A DNA stretch of 64,000 bases from the NCBI RefSeq assembly GCF_051622035.1, contig NC_135358.1:16588501-16652500 (forward strand), in the 5' to 3' direction. Source of the DNA: Arctopsyche grandis (lineage: Eukaryota > Arthropoda > Insecta > Trichoptera > Hydropsychidae). The translations under genes were made by a program, and so were the position numbers. Every line of letters begins with the position of its first letter. The first letter of the stretch is position 1. The notes under the pieces were generated by a model. The model had not been told where the DNA came from and searched no databases. It worked only from the letters and a program-made list of their open reading frames with translations. This document shows positions 36,585 to 50,198 of this stretch, in pieces.

Positions 36585-39318
36585 CAGTGGCGGACGGTGG
36601 GTGTTAATACCGGGTGTGCTGTGTATGCCGTAGGGCATAGGGTATAAAATTAGCAATTAAAAAAAAATACTCGTTTTGCATTACAAAAATGTTTAATTTA
36701 TTAGTTATTTATACATAAGTTCAATGCGACGTTTCTGAGACATAAACTTTTCAATCACGTCTGCATAGAATGTGTCTTTCTGTTTTAATTCCACCAATAA
36801 CTTTTTTTCTATTGAAATTAAGCTAAGGCCACATAATCTATCTTGACCTTGCGTACCTCTATAGCAAGTTTTTATTCTTTTCAGCGCCGAAAAAGAACGT
36901 TCTGCTGAAGCTGTACTGCTTGGTATCGTTAATATTAATTCTCCCAGCTTAAACACCTCTTTAAAACCAGATTCGAGGTTATTTTTTGTCATGAATTGTA
37001 TTAATTCATGAACAGGTTTCTCTGAAAATTCAGAGCTGGAATATAGCACAATGAGTTCGTTTTTCAATCGAATATAATCAAACAGTGATCCATAAAAATC
37101 TTTTAATTTATTAATTAAAACATTTGGAAAATTTTCTTTATATTCGTCATATTTATCATTACAAAGAAGGTGAAAATATTCTAATTTGGAAAGTGAAGAA
37201 TATCTACATTCGACTTGTGCGATTATGCTATCAACTATTTTGAAATATAATTGACGAAATGAAGTTTTATCTTCTACTTCTGAATAATTTTTTAATCTTT
37301 GTGGCCTACGATCATGATCATCATTTTTTTCATTTAAATAATTATTCCATAACATTTCAAAATTATTATCCCTTTCGTATTTCAGTTGCTGCAAAACATC
37401 ATTAATTTTTTTACAACAATATAAAACGTCCGAAGATTTAGATTGAAGAATGTTATACAAAACATCAGTTATTCCAAACAGTTTTGAAAAAAATTGAAGA
37501 AGTTTAATTGTTTGAAAATCCTCTAAAAAGCCTAAAAACCCTCGTGCTTTTATAACAGTATCTGTGTCCCATAATTCACAATTTTCTATAACATGTCGAA
37601 AAAAATCTGTAAATTGACTTCTGTATTGTTGTACTGTGCTACTTAAACGAGATGTAAAATTCCACCTTGTGGGTGCTACAGAGGGAAGTCTTTTTGTCAC
37701 AAATTCCTGTAAAGCGAATACTCTTTTGGAAGATTTTGAAAAGTATGTAGACAATCCATTTAAAGTTTGAAAAAATGATTTACTTTCTTTAATATCAGAA
37801 AGACCTTGCTGCAATACTAAATTCAATACATGAGCATAACAGTGTGTAAAAAGAGCAAAAGGATAAGCATTGAGGACTTTGGATTGCAAACCATTTACGT
37901 GTCCACTCATTACACTTGCTCCATCATAAGTCTGTCCAACCAATTTGTCTTGAATTTTAAATTCTTCAACTATGTTCACCACGTGACGGAATAGACCATT
38001 AGATGTTTTATCAGCACTAACGTCTGTAAAACTAATAAACCGTTCATGTACATTGCCTTTACATACAAAACGTAAAACTGTTGAGAGCTGTGATTTTGTC
38101 ATTATATCTGAAGTTTCATCGAGAATAATAGCAACAAAACTTGCTGACTCTACTTCATTTTTTATATGAACTTTAATAACATGAGCGATTGCTTCGATTA
38201 TGTCATTTTGTATACTTGGAGAAGTACAACGAAAGGTAGTAGCAGTATTTAAATGAGTATCTAAAACAGAATCATATTCTCGAAGAGCATTTAGATATTC
38301 AATGTAATTGCCTTTGTTTACGGAATTACATGACTCGTCGTGACCTCGCAGGGACAGTTCTTGTTTTCCTAGATAGATTATTGCGTTAATAATTCGTTTT
38401 AAAACATCTCTATTTTTATTTACTTGTTCATTATGTCGACTTATTTCGGCTTTACGTTGACTGTCAATTAATACGTCGATTCGTTGTTTGCCAAACATTT
38501 GTATGGAAAGAAATGATTGAACGTGTGCCTGCGATCCTTCGTGTTTCTTCAGTGCTGCTGTCAAATGGTTGAGATCAGCAAATCCTTCTTTGTTCCACAC
38601 ATTAATATCTTTGGAGAACAATAAACATGGCCAGCAGAAAAGTTTGGATCGAATTTCACAGCCTGTAATCCATTCGAATTTTTTATAATTTGAAACGCAA
38701 AAATGTCTAGTGTAAACTTTTGTTTTTTCTTTATGCAAACTGGATAAATTTGGAAGAGACGGACACGGTTTCCCATATTTAATTATTTTTAATTTTATCT
38801 CAAAACTTCTATTTGAAAACGGAATAGTTAAAATGTCTTGAACACTGTTAGCCATTATTAGTTATTAGAGGTATGACTGAGATACGAATGACCATAAAAA
38901 TACGAATGTGCGAAAAAGTACGAGACCACGTGCCGCATCGCATTCGGTCAATTGCCGAGTGGTGCGGTGCGGTGCGTGGTGCTCTGAAGTCGTAGCACAC
39001 CGTACGTCTTAATATCGCGAACAAACCTATACAAGCGAATATCCGCCTGCACACTCCAACCAAACCCACCAATTTGCTGCACGGCATAGGTATTCTCTCG
39101 TCGCGGCGCACAAACTACATACACACATCACACAACACGCTGCAGACTGCACACCACACCATACACCATACATTTAGCGCACGCGGTAAATACACCATAC
39201 ACATCAATGCCTGTTTATACAACAACACATTATTTTGTATTAAAATACTACTTTATGTGGTCTTTGGTTTTCACGGGTGTGCGCCGCACACCTAGCACAC
39301 ACCCAATATACGCCACTG
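36585..39318 (-). mobile_element. complete hAT DNA transposon
   Basis: 2734 bp with inverted ends CAGTGGCGGACGGTGGGTG and, on the other strand, CAGTGGCGTATATTGGGTG. It is flanked by a perfect 8-bp duplication ATGTATAT (36577-36584 and 39319-39326), the hAT hallmark. It carries one uninterrupted transposase gene (36705-38855, minus strand) and a 463-bp GC-richer leader (38856-39318) that probably holds the promoter. Confidence 0.93.
36705..38855 (-). CDS. hAT family transposase (ZMYM1-like, TTF zinc finger)
   Basis: A 716-residue DNA transposase that would cut the element out and reinsert it. N-terminal TTF/THAP-like zinc finger region around residues 49-112 (C53, C66, C74, C77 and later histidines). 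RNase H-like catalytic core with D246 (ILDETSD) and D311 (TYDGASVMSG). HCYAHVLNLVLQ at 338-349, W398 (TRWNF), and an insertion domain. E652 lies in SSTASAERSFSALKRI, the hAT dimerisation motif that supplies the third acid. All three acids and the conserved W are present and the frame has no break, so the enzyme may be active. The protein resembles animal ZMYM1-like proteins containing DUF4371 and hAT dimerisation domains. The first ATG of the frame is used, 460 bp inside the element end. No intron is needed. Confidence 0.9.
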   Translation of the reverse strand: MANSVQDILTIPFSNRSFEIKLKIIKYGKPCPSLPNLSSLHKEKTKVYTRHFCVSNYKKFEWITGCEIRSKLFCWPCLLFSKDINVWNKEGFADLNHLTAALKKHEGSQAHVQSFLSIQMFGKQRIDVLIDSQRKAEISRHNEQVNKNRDVLKRIINAIIYLGKQELSLRGHDESCNSVNKGNYIEYLNALREYDSVLDTHLNTATTFRCTSPSIQNDIIEAIAHVIKVHIKNEVESASFVAIILDETSDIMTKSQLSTVLRFVCKGNVHERFISFTDVSADKTSNGLFRHVVNIVEEFKIQDKLVGQTYDGASVMSGHVNGLQSKVLNAYPFALFTHCYAHVLNLVLQQGLSDIKESKSFFQTLNGLSTYFSKSSKRVFALQEFVTKRLPSVAPTRWNFTSRLSSTVQQYRSQFTDFFRHVIENCELWDTDTVIKARGFLGFLEDFQTIKLLQFFSKLFGITDVLYNILQSKSSDVLYCCKKINDVLQQLKYERDNNFEMLWNNYLNEKNDDHDRRPQRLKNYSEVEDKTSFRQLYFKIVDSIIAQVECRYSSLSKLEYFHLLCNDKYDEYKENFPNVLINKLKDFYGSLFDYIRLKNELIVLYSSSEFSEKPVHELIQFMTKNNLESGFKEVFKLGELILTIPSSTASAERSFSALKRIKTCYRGTQGQDRLCGLSLISIEKKLLVELKQKDTFYADVIEKFMSQKRRIELMYK

Positions 39319-39474
39319 ATGTATATATACAGATGTATGTATACATACATGTATGTATGTATCCCTTGTCCAAAAACTTGTAAATTACAATGTTTATATT
39401 AATTAAATAATATAAATTTTAATTTATATTGCCGAGTACAAATATAAAACCTTCAGTAATTTTATTTGAAAAAC

Positions 39475-39522
39475 TACATACATACATACATACATACATA
39501 CATACATACATACATACATACA
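39475..39522. repeat. (CATA)n microsatellite
   Basis: About twelve units of CATA. Confidence 0.9.
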
Positions 39523-39652
39523 ACGTTTGAAATTTTAATTAAAATGTTTTTTTATTAAAATTTTTCTTACATAATTTATTCAAAATGAAATACTCAGAAT
39601 TATACTTATGCTAAACTGAATGTCTGTCTATAACACTAATGTATTTCATCTA

Positions 39653-40060
39653 ATCTATAATTTGGAAAGAGACTTTGTATGTATCCTTGGTCGTCGTCGT
39701 CGTCGTCGTCGTCGTCGTCCGTAGATCGGTGACGTCATCGAACACGTGATTCGATTTTTTTTTTACTTCATCTATGTAATAACAATATATGAAGTTTTGT
39801 GATCATGCGAAAATTTTGACTGATTCAAATTCAGAATCGATTACTGATCACATTTTCATGATCTAGAAAAATGTGTGTTTGTGTGTGAGTGTGTGTGTGT
39901 GTGTGTGTATGTGTATTTTGGGGATTTTTTGAACACCGTTAGTCCTATCGAACTGAAACTTAGTATCGGTTTCTGAAATTCTTATCGATACGACGTAATT
40001 TTTTTTCAAATTTTTAAGTTGACCGGAAATGGGACCTCCCCTTATAGGTGTCCTCTTTTT
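39653..40060 (+). mobile_element. Helitron-like 5' part with (GTC)n
   Basis: Starts TCTAATCTATAATTTGGAAA and GAGAC, preceded by A, like the Helitron family 1 start, then a (GTC)n run (39692-39719). The block TTGACCGGAAATGGGACC-TCCCCTTATA at 40018 recurs in the TAF1 intron at 58990. The right boundary abuts a hAT-type element. Confidence 0.45.
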
Positions 40061-40995
40061 TAAATTTGTTTTTCAATTTATGATAAATTCAATATTTGAT
40101 GGTTTATTATCCTGGCATCATTTGACATGTGGCACCGTGTAGTATAGATTATATAGTTTGGTTATATTTTTTTATAAATATTTTGTTTTATATACTTTTT
40201 TCACTTATTGTTGTTTTGTACAAATAATTGTGTGCGCGCGCTTTCTTTTTTATTTTTCCATAATGATTTAATTATATTCTTGATTATTTTTTCTATTCTT
40301 GTTACTGTGGTAGTTTGGGACAACCATGTGCGCACCGTGTAGTATAGTTATATATACATGTGTATGTATTTTCATGATATTGTTGCGTAGGGGTGGGTGG
40401 AGGATCCAAATAAAAGCCAACAGTCGTTTCACAGCATTTATTGATGATTCAGGAGATACACGCAGTGTCACTGCTAAGTCCAGAATGACCTGATATCGCT
40501 TACGTACCGCCTTATAAGGGGTAGATCTCTCAGGACGTCTAATCTGTTTACCTACTGTATAGTCACGTATTCGGATATGTATTCCCACGGTATGAGAAGT
40601 GCAATCATTGTTTAGCTTTCATGCACTTAGCTTGTCGCTAATCCCTAAAACCACTTACACCGGTCTCACGGTATGCATTTAGTTAATCCGTTAACAGATA
40701 TCCGTTACAGATAATCCTGTCCCATAGGTTCGGTCACACAGTCTCTGGGATTCTATTCGCTTAATCCGCGGCGTACGTAACAATATATATTAAATATTAA
40801 ATATTTTAATAATAAATAAATTGTGTATATGAATAAAATTAATAAATTAAATAAATAAAGATGATAAATAATATGATTCCTATTAAAACTATTCGGAGCA
40901 CGGAGCGGAGCTGGAGCGGAGTTGGAGCAAGTACTGAGGTTTCGGAGCGGAGCTGGAGCGGAGCAACTCAAAAAAGTGGTTGCTCCAGATCTCTG
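40061..40995 (-). mobile_element. truncated hAT-type element, split by a solo LTR
   Basis: On the minus strand it starts CAGAGATCTGGAGCAACC and follows 12653-13390: repeated GCTCCGCTCC units, the AT-rich part, then ACTACACGGTGCGCAC and TAGTAACAAG-type words. It lacks the right end. A solo LTR sits in its ATAT stretch at 40381-40782. Confidence 0.7.
40381..40782 (-). mobile_element. solo LTR, probably Gypsy/Ty3-like
   Basis: 402 bp bounded by TGTTGCGTA and TACGTAACA (TG...CA inverted ends) and flanked by the 4-bp duplication ATAT. Read on the minus strand it has a CTTATAAGG TATA-like box and, downstream, AATAAA before the end, as expected for an LTR. No internal retrotransposon sequence adjoins it. 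The Gypsy assignment rests only on the ends and duplication length. Confidence 0.7.
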
Positions 40996-41064
40996 TAAAT
41001 AATAGAAATTAAAAGCAAGAAATTACTTAAAAATATATGTAAATACTGTTGCACATTACTAGAG

Positions 41065-41265
41065 CCCGGAATCTGAAGGGGCTGTTTATTGTTCAAAGAT
41101 TGTAAATGCATTTTTAAAGATTTGCCGAACCTTTTTTACAAAGCATTTACAACAATTGAACAATAGGCGGCACGTTTAAATTAGCTTGATAGCTAAAATA
41201 TACATAAATAAAATAAAAATAACATTTGAACAATAAACGGCCCCCTCAGGGTCCGGGCTTTACAG
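41065..41265. mobile_element. hAT MITE, TAGAG family
   Basis: Left end TAGAGCCCGGAATCTGAAGG; right end CCCTCAGGGTCCGGGCTTTA, imperfectly inverted. The interior has CATTTACAACAATTGAACAA. It is related to 52871-53014. The flanking duplication is not convincing here. Confidence 0.6.
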
Positions 41266-42960
<1,695 letters not shown>

Positions 42961-43689
42961 AGTTCGGTCTTTCGTGTCATGCGGGGAAGACGTGCTTCTG
43001 CGTTCTTCCCGTTATTACTCGCTTAAACCCGGCTATTGCACGAAATTTAATCTAAAAATTTAACCATCTAATCACTTATTTTACTAATTGCATCCTAGTA
43101 TAATTTAAGTGTAAAAATAAACAGACGATCGGCCGTTAACAGCGTTTTTAATATCAGTGATTGCGAAAAATATTGTGTTAATTTTGTGTCAGTTACAAAA
43201 GCGTATACGAACGAGATACATCTCCCTACCTGAATACAAAAAAAATAAGGGTCCCTGCTCGCCAGTCAAAATTCGGTCCCACAGAAGCAATAAATCTTCC
43301 ACATAATTGCTTTCAGACAAAAATTTTTAACGAACTTTACTTAATAGAATAATAGCAAACAGAAACGGTGTTTCCCAACTGTCTAATAGTTCTTTTTCAT
43401 ATTTAATTTATATTAAAGTAATTCGTGTAATTTTATATTCTTTACTAAATTTATTATTAAAATATTAAATTGCAAACCGCACTCACATATATAAATCCGT
43501 TGTCTCCAAAGAGGCGTCTCACGATAAAGATCTGTAAAAAAGTAGTATAACAATTGCTAATCTATTATTATCATAACTAACTACTTTCACTTACAAAGTA
43601 ACCCTGTTAAATGGCATGTAATAACTCATAAGTGATCCAAGTGATACCTAGGATGACTATCTGTCAAAGCTGACCACAGAGAAGAGTCT

Positions 43690-46647
43690 ATGGCGGTAAG
43701 AACTCACTCCTTGAATGGAAATCTCTCTCAAGTACCGCCTTTTTCTCAACACATCTTGGATAAATGCGAGAAAAATAATATCCAAACCTCCAACAAGGTA
43801 AGAGTGACGATGGATGATAGCTTAGCTAATAGAAACCTGTATTTAGCCACGTACAATGTAAGAACGTTATCGAGTGAAGGAAGTGTGCTTGCATTAGAGA
43901 ATGAATTAGAAAATATCAAATGGGATATAATAGGACTTAGTGAAGTAAGACGAAAACAGCAAAACCAAATAATCCTAAAAAGTGGTAACTGTCTCTACTG
44001 GAGAGGGCTACCAAATGGTAGAATAGGAGGAGTAGGGTTTCTTATCAATAAGAGAATAGAAAGAAATATTATAGAAATAAGCGACATATCGGAACGTATA
44101 TGCTATATAGTATTAAGAATCTCGAGCAGGTACACTTGTCAAATCTTCCAAGTGTACGCCCCCACATCTAGCCACCCAGACGAGGAAATAGAAGACTTCT
44201 ACGAAAAAATACAGGACGCATACGATAATAGCCGTCACCACTTTAAAATAATCATGGGCGACTTCAACGCAAAAATAGGACAAAAGGCAAATACTGAAAG
44301 AGCAGTAGGCAATTTTGGTACCGGCCAAAGAAACGACAGAGGCGATCGCCTCATAGAATTCGCAGAACACAACAGGCTCTTTATCACTAATTCATTTTTC
44401 AGGAAAAACACCAACAATAAGTGGACTTGGGAGAGTCCTAAAGGAGACAGAAACGAGATCGATTTCATCCTAACAAATGCCCTGCACTCCGTTAAAGACG
44501 TTAGTGTTTTAAGTAAAGTAGATATAGGTAGCGATCACAGATAAGTCCGTGCCAAGATGGCCATTAATATAAATTGCGAACGTAGGAAATTAATAAAAGG
44601 ATGCAGTAACTCTCCAGATTTCGCTCAACTAAGGTCTAGGAAAAAGGAATTCGAACTCGAACTTGGAAATCGATACGGGAAATTAAACCCAGAAGCAGAC
44701 ATCGAGGAATTGAACACTGTAATTAGTTCGGTTCTAACCTCAACAGGTAAGAAATTAGGTGGATTCAGGAAACAGATTAAATTAAGCAAAATTTCAGCGG
44801 AAACAAAAAACCTAATTAAGCATAAAAGGAATTTAGATAGGGATAATAATAAGCAAGAATACAATCTAGTAAATAAGGAAATTAAAAAGAGAATAGTCAG
44901 GGATGTCAGGGATTTTAACAGCAAGCTAATAGAAAATACCATTAAGAATAACCGTAGCCTGAAAAAGTGCAAACAGGATCTTTTCTTAGGCAAAAACCAA
45001 ATGATCGCAATCAGATCAGAGAGCGGAGTAATAATTAGGAATAGAGAAGAAATCATAGACAGAGTTTACACGTTCTATGCAAAACTATACGAGAACGACA
45101 ACGGCCAATTCCCCGCTCTGGAATCGACACACGGCCAAAGGGTTCCTGCAGTATTGCCTAGCGAAGTAGAGGCCGCGCTAAAAACTGCAAAGAACGGTAA
45201 ATCCCCAGGGGAAGATAATATTCCCATTGACTTACTAAAATGTGGCGGCCCCCCCCTAATTAATATCTTAGCTAGGCTTTTCAGCAAATGCATCCAGAAC
45301 CAAGCTATACCAGAAGGATGGAATAACGCAACTATCATTTTAATACACAAAAAAGGCGACAAAAGCGATATCAAGAACTACCGACCCATTAGTCTACTTT
45401 CAGCGGTCTACAAGCTCTTCACGAAGGTTATTACAGAAAGGCTGAAGAATATCCTCGACGAGAACCAACCTATAGAGCAGGCAGGGTTTAGGGCAAATTT
45501 CAGCACAATGGACCACCTCCAAGTAGTTGGCGAACTAATCGAGCGCGCCATCGAATATCAACGGCCATTGTGCCTAGGTTTCGTCGATTATGAGAAAGCC
45601 TTCGATACAGTTAGTCATAATGCAGTACTTAACGCTCTAAAAACACAGGGAGTGCCGGAACCCTATGTGGGACTGTTAGCTGCAATATATAAGAATGCCA
45701 CAGCTTCGGTTAAAATTTTTTCAGGTACAGATAGATTTAGCATAGGAAAAGGAGTAAGACAAGGAGATACAATCTCGCCCAAGTTATTCAATGCGGTGCT
45801 TGAGGGAGTTTTCAGGAAATTGGATTGGGATACAGCCGGAGTAAGCATCAATGGTCGCTTTTTGAGTCACCTTCGGTTCGCAGACGATATAGTTTTAGTA
45901 GCTCGTGATTCAGCTGACCTACTTATCAGACTAACACAGCTGGACAGGGAAAGTAGAAAAGTAGGATTAAAAATTAACGTAGATAAGACTAAACTAATGT
46001 TCAATAGTTATTGCATGCCTGATAGCATCCCCTTAGATGATAAACCAGTAGAAGTAGTAAATAATTATTTATATTTAGGTCAAATAATTGACATGTCTGG
46101 TAGTAAAAATGAAGAGATAAAGAGACGTATGAAATTAGGGTGGAGTGCATTTGGACGGATGAATGCTGTTTTTAAATCAAAAATGCCACTCTGCCTGAAG
46201 AAAAGGATCTTTGATCAATGCGTTTTGCCAGTGATGACGTATGGATGTGAAACTTGGACACTGAACGCCAAGATGCAAAATAAAATCCAATGCACTCAAA
46301 GAAGTATGGAACGCTGTATGCTTGGCATAACGAGGAAAGACAGGAAGCGGAACACGTGGGTGAGAAATATGACAAGGGTAGTGGACATAGTGGATAGAGT
46401 GAAGAGATTGAAATGGCAATGGGCGGGTCACGTAGCTAGGAGGATGGACGAAAGGTGGACAAAAGAAGTGCTTGAATGGTAACCGAGAGAAGGCAAAAGA
46501 GTAAAAGGAAGACCGCAAGGAAGATGGGTGAACGAAATTAGGAAAATGTGCGGAATGAGATGGATGAGTGTTGCGCAAAACAGAGACGAGTGGAAGCGTG
46601 TTGGAGAGGCCTTCATCCAGCAGTGGATGGCGAATGGCTGTAAATGA
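43690..46647 (+). pseudogene. RTE-like LINE, endonuclease-reverse transcriptase, two nonsense codons
   Basis: Sister copy of 27464-30421, with the same 985-codon frame from ATG 43690 to TGA 46645-46647. Here codon 124 is intact (GAA). Codon 285 is TAA (44542-44544), immediately after the catalytic SDH of the endonuclease, and codon 931 is TAA (46480-46482) where the sister has TAC. The endonuclease part (residues 1-284) and the reverse transcriptase part (residues 290-930) are therefore each open. Other differences are few (for example V/A45, T/S and V/A in the reverse transcriptase). The 3' tail is (GAT)n. Confidence 0.88.
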
Positions 46648-46656
46648 TGATGATGA

Positions 46657-46659
<3 letters not shown>

Positions 46660-46724
<65 letters not shown>
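46660..46724. repeat. (TA)n microsatellite after LINE tail
   Basis: About 65 bp of TA directly after GATGATGATGATGAT; the mirror of 27387-27451. Confidence 0.95.
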
Positions 46725-46729
<5 letters not shown>

Positions 46730-47149
46730 TTCATACATAGTATATGTACATATATACACGAGCCAAAATTAGGTCCTCGCTGTGTTTGAACGCATAACTA
46801 TGTACATACATGTGTTTGCCCTAGCTTACGATTTCTTGTAGACATTATATATTTCGTCATTACTAAAAGAATTTCTATTTAATTTGAAGCATTGTTGCTT
46901 AATTTCCTTGTTCCATATCAAAATGCATTATCTATGTACATATGTATAGTGCATTTATAGTTCAAGGTAGAACAGTTATCTGATTTCCATGTTCCGTTTG
47001 CGGCTTTGCATATGTATGTATGTATGTATGTAGGTACTAAAACTAAACAATAGTTTATGTACGTTCGGTCGACAAGTGCCCTATGGCGAAATAGACGCAG
47101 AATAATGCTGATAACAGTGATAACTATCACATGATGCACATCCTAAGAA

Positions 47150-47150
<1 letters not shown>

Positions 47151-47214
<64 letters not shown>
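47151..47214. repeat. (TA)n microsatellite at outer edge of right arm
   Basis: About 64 bp of TA starting exactly where the arms stop matching. Confidence 0.95.
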
Positions 47215-47218
<4 letters not shown>

Positions 47219-48340
47219 CTTTGTAGTTGAGGGATTGTTTAATTTAAGATCGTAACGTGTTCTATGTATTATTGTAATTTTTTTTGATAATTTTTTTTAT
47301 ATTTATGCTAATTTTGTTTTTATTTGTCTTCTCATTGTTTTCGTTTTTCTTTGTTTGTTTAGCCATAGTGACGACTTGGAACTACTCTGTAATGATACCA
47401 GGGTAAAATTGTAAATTTTACACACAACTTTTTAGTTGAACTTTGTCCATGTTTAATTTTAGGATATTCATTAATAATTACGGATTATTATTAACGGTGG
47501 TATATTTCGTTTAACGGTGATGTTAGAGATAATAGTTGAGATGTGGTAAGGTGTCGAGAGCAGACACCGCAAAATGTTCAGCTTAACCAGCACGATATTA
47601 TATACCAACGGGCAAAAGGAAATTCGATCAATTTTTTTCACAATGAAAGACATTATTTAGCACGCTGAAAAATTCCATAAAACAGACCATTACATGCCAT
47701 TGGAAACGCATATGGACATGAAAAATCATAGGATGGCCATACGGGAATTTTTCGTCTGTTCTTGAACTGAATACGTCGAGTAATCCTCTTGAAAATCCAA
47801 TAAGTGGCTCTGGCTTGCGGCGTAACTGACAGTTGGAGTCGTTTCTTGGATCGCGGAGGAATTTCCACATGGTAGACTTCGAATGGAGGCTTTCCTTCGT
47901 CTCGTACTGAGTAACGTCATTCCTGAAGATGGACGCGAGCCGGCTAGAATATTTTCATCGAGGAAAGTATATGCGAACGGTCGGAAAACTCGCTGCTTCC
48001 GTTGTAGTCGGCTGTGCAATTGAAACGTGTCGATGCTACGATTCGTATAATAATTAATCTATAAAGCAATTTGAATTATATTTGAATAATTCAGAACATT
48101 TAATTGAACAAAAGACATGTCAAGAACAAAAGTGAAATTTCAGTGAGTGCCTAACTTTATTCAAAGTGTGCAAGACAGAGACAAAAAACATTGTTTCAAG
48201 ACCTATATGTGTAAATATGTATACTATAATACTAGCATACACGTGTAAAAATTAATTACAATGCGAATATGTATATTTTTATAAATTACATCTGAACTTA
48301 CATACATTTAAAAGAAATTATTTTATCGAGACGTATTTCT
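47215..48340. other. intergenic DNA with a GC-richer block 47640-48020
   Basis: 47360-47405 has a GGAACTACTCTGTAATG word resembling the loop of the retroelement 3' hairpins. 47640-48020 is unique-looking and open for up to 97 codons on the minus strand; no protein recognised. Confidence 0.35.
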
Positions 48341-48344
48341 TTAT

Positions 48345-48950
48345 TTATATTTAGGGAAAATAATAGATATATCCGGTGGTAAAGAAGAGGAAATAAATGT
48401 AAGAAATTAGGTTGGAGTGCATTTGGGTGAATGAACGCCGTTTTTAAATTAAAAATGCCACTTTGCCAATAACGACGTATACATAGATGTGAAGCTTGGA
48501 CATGGAACGTCAAAATCTACACAAAGTCCAATGCACTCAATCAAGATAAGAAACGGAATACGTAATACATATTTGTATGTAGCACACTGAGTGAATATAT
48601 TGAAATATCATTGGGTGAGTCACGTGGCAGAAGAATGGACGAAAGGTGGATGAAAGAAGTGCTAGAATATTACTCAAGAGAATGTAAAAGAGTGAAAGGT
48701 AGGCCGCAAGGAAGATAGGCATACTAAATTAGAAAAATGTGTGGATGAGAGTTTCGCAAAACAGAGATGGTGAATGTACGATATTGTCTATGTAAATATA
48801 ATGATTATATTCATTAAAAAAGTTCTAATAGAAAGTGAAGAGATTGAAGTAACAACGTGCAGGTCTATTTTCTTAGAAATAGTCCATTCATTGGGGGGGG
48901 GGGTCTTCATCCAGCAGTGGATGGTGAATGGCTGTAAATGATGATGTCGA
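48345..48950 (+). pseudogene. degenerate RTE-like LINE 3' half
   Basis: Follows the LINE from the codons for the IIDMSG region (48360) through GGTTGGAGTGCATTTGG, AAATGCCACTTTGCC and CCAATGCACTCAA to CAGTGGATGGTGAATGGCTG and a short GATGATG tail. It has many frameshifts and insertions, including a G-run at 48894-48902. Confidence 0.8.
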
Positions 48951-49229
48951 CTTTAAAATAAAGTTCAAACGAAGAACAACAATTGTTGGTAACAAAGACG
49001 TGTGAATAATTTGGTCAGTCCAAAATCCGATTTCATTTTGTTTATATTGAAAGATTGCTTTATGGCAATCTCACATAAAATTCTTGAAGTATTGAATATA
49101 TATATTTTAAATATTAGGCTTCAATATCAATATAGTAAATTGTCCGAAGTTAAAATATTGGATCTCGTTTAATACAATTTCGATACATTTTAGAGCTGAA
49201 AAGCAGAGCGTCAACCTGAATTATAATCG

Positions 49230-49510
49230 TTGGGTATGTTAGTGGTGAAAATTGGGCTGAAAGAGGATAAGACAGACCGACAGACATGTGGAGCGAGGGC
49301 TAGGGGGCTGTAGACGAGGGCCTAGCCGCCATGGGGCCCCCTGTCAGCGCTAATGGTGGATTATTTCGTCTGATTAATTTGCAATTTACCGGGGAAATGT
49401 TCCGAGGATAAACACCAGTCTGTCGATCGCCCCCGAGGACTGCTCCAAATCAATTTTGTTCGGATAAGAGAGAGACAACATCTCTCTCCCCCCCCCCCTC
49501 CCCTTACTCT
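49230..49510. other. GC-rich non-repetitive island
   Basis: Unique-looking block with GGGCCTAGCCGCC and GGGGCCCCC; it ends in a CT/C-rich run (49480-49500). No gene recognised. 48951-49229 and 49511-49831 are AT-rich with nothing recognised. Confidence 0.3.
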
Positions 49511-50078
49511 ATACTTTGTCAACAAATCAAAAACTATCATGTGCATTTTTATCCTATATAACCATGAAATAATATGTATTCATTGATTTTTAGCTAATTA
49601 TTGGCTGAATAGTTCCAGTAATAGTGATCGTGTGGGTAGACGTAAGACGATAATTATAAATACATGTTGTAAAAAATAATGTGTGAAATATTATATTAAA
49701 TGAATATAAAATATTATATTATACATTAGTCTACATAATTGATGAAATTTGACAGGAATTGAATGAAGACAAAAAGAAACAAAAAAGCTAATAATAAACA
49801 ATTGTTAAAATTTTCTTTGTTTATTTTAAATAATGACTAGCCTACAACATTGGGTTATTATTTTTGAATATTTGTTTTCAATGTTGTAATTTAAAATCGT
49901 TAAAAATATATAGTAAAATTAATATTTTTATTTTAAAATAATTTGTCGACTATAAATAATAAAAATATATATGTATATTATATTATTGTTATAGATTTAT
50001 ACATAAAACATGGATTGAAATAAAATTGCTTAAAGTAGTTATACATTTTTCCATAGATGTCACTACATGCGTTGAGGT

Positions 50079-50102
50079 CAATTGTCCTAGCGGAAATATA
50101 TT
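50079..50102 (+). promoter_or_regulatory. PSE-like element of U6 gene 1
   Basis: The block CAATTGTCCTAGCGGAAATA lies at about -64 to -41 and is the best-conserved upstream sequence between the two U6 copies. Its position fits the proximal sequence element bound by SNAPc. Confidence 0.7.
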
Positions 50103-50111
50103 GCAATATAG

Positions 50112-50120
50112 GTATATATA
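50112..50120 (+). promoter_or_regulatory. TATA box of U6 gene 1
   Basis: GTATATATA at -31 to -23, the position that directs pol III to snRNA genes. Confidence 0.8.
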
Positions 50121-50142
50121 CAACTTTAACAATTTGACAATC

Positions 50143-50158
50143 GTCCTGCTTCGGCAGG

Positions 50159-50198
<40 letters not shown>

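Larger units (their letters stand above)
42961..47152 (+). repeat. right arm of a 4.2-kb inverted duplication
   Basis: 4192 bp matching 26959-31142 in inverted orientation, including the LINE, its (GAT)n tail, a TA array and about 430 bp beyond. Sequence similarity stops at (TA)n arrays on both sides. Confidence 0.9.

Noticed and set aside
36705-38855. Domesticated host ZMYM1-like gene
   Set aside because: The frame lies inside intact TIRs with a perfect 8-bp target duplication and has all catalytic residues, so it is a transposon gene rather than a host gene.
39475-39522. CRISPR-like array
   Set aside because: It is a simple (CATA)n microsatellite; direct repeats in this window are microsatellites or transposon units, and the genome is eukaryotic.
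47640-48020. Possible exon or retroelement coding fragment on the minus strand
   Set aside because: Two overlapping frames of 71-97 codons look protein-like in places, but I cannot match either to a family; kept only as a GC-richer block.
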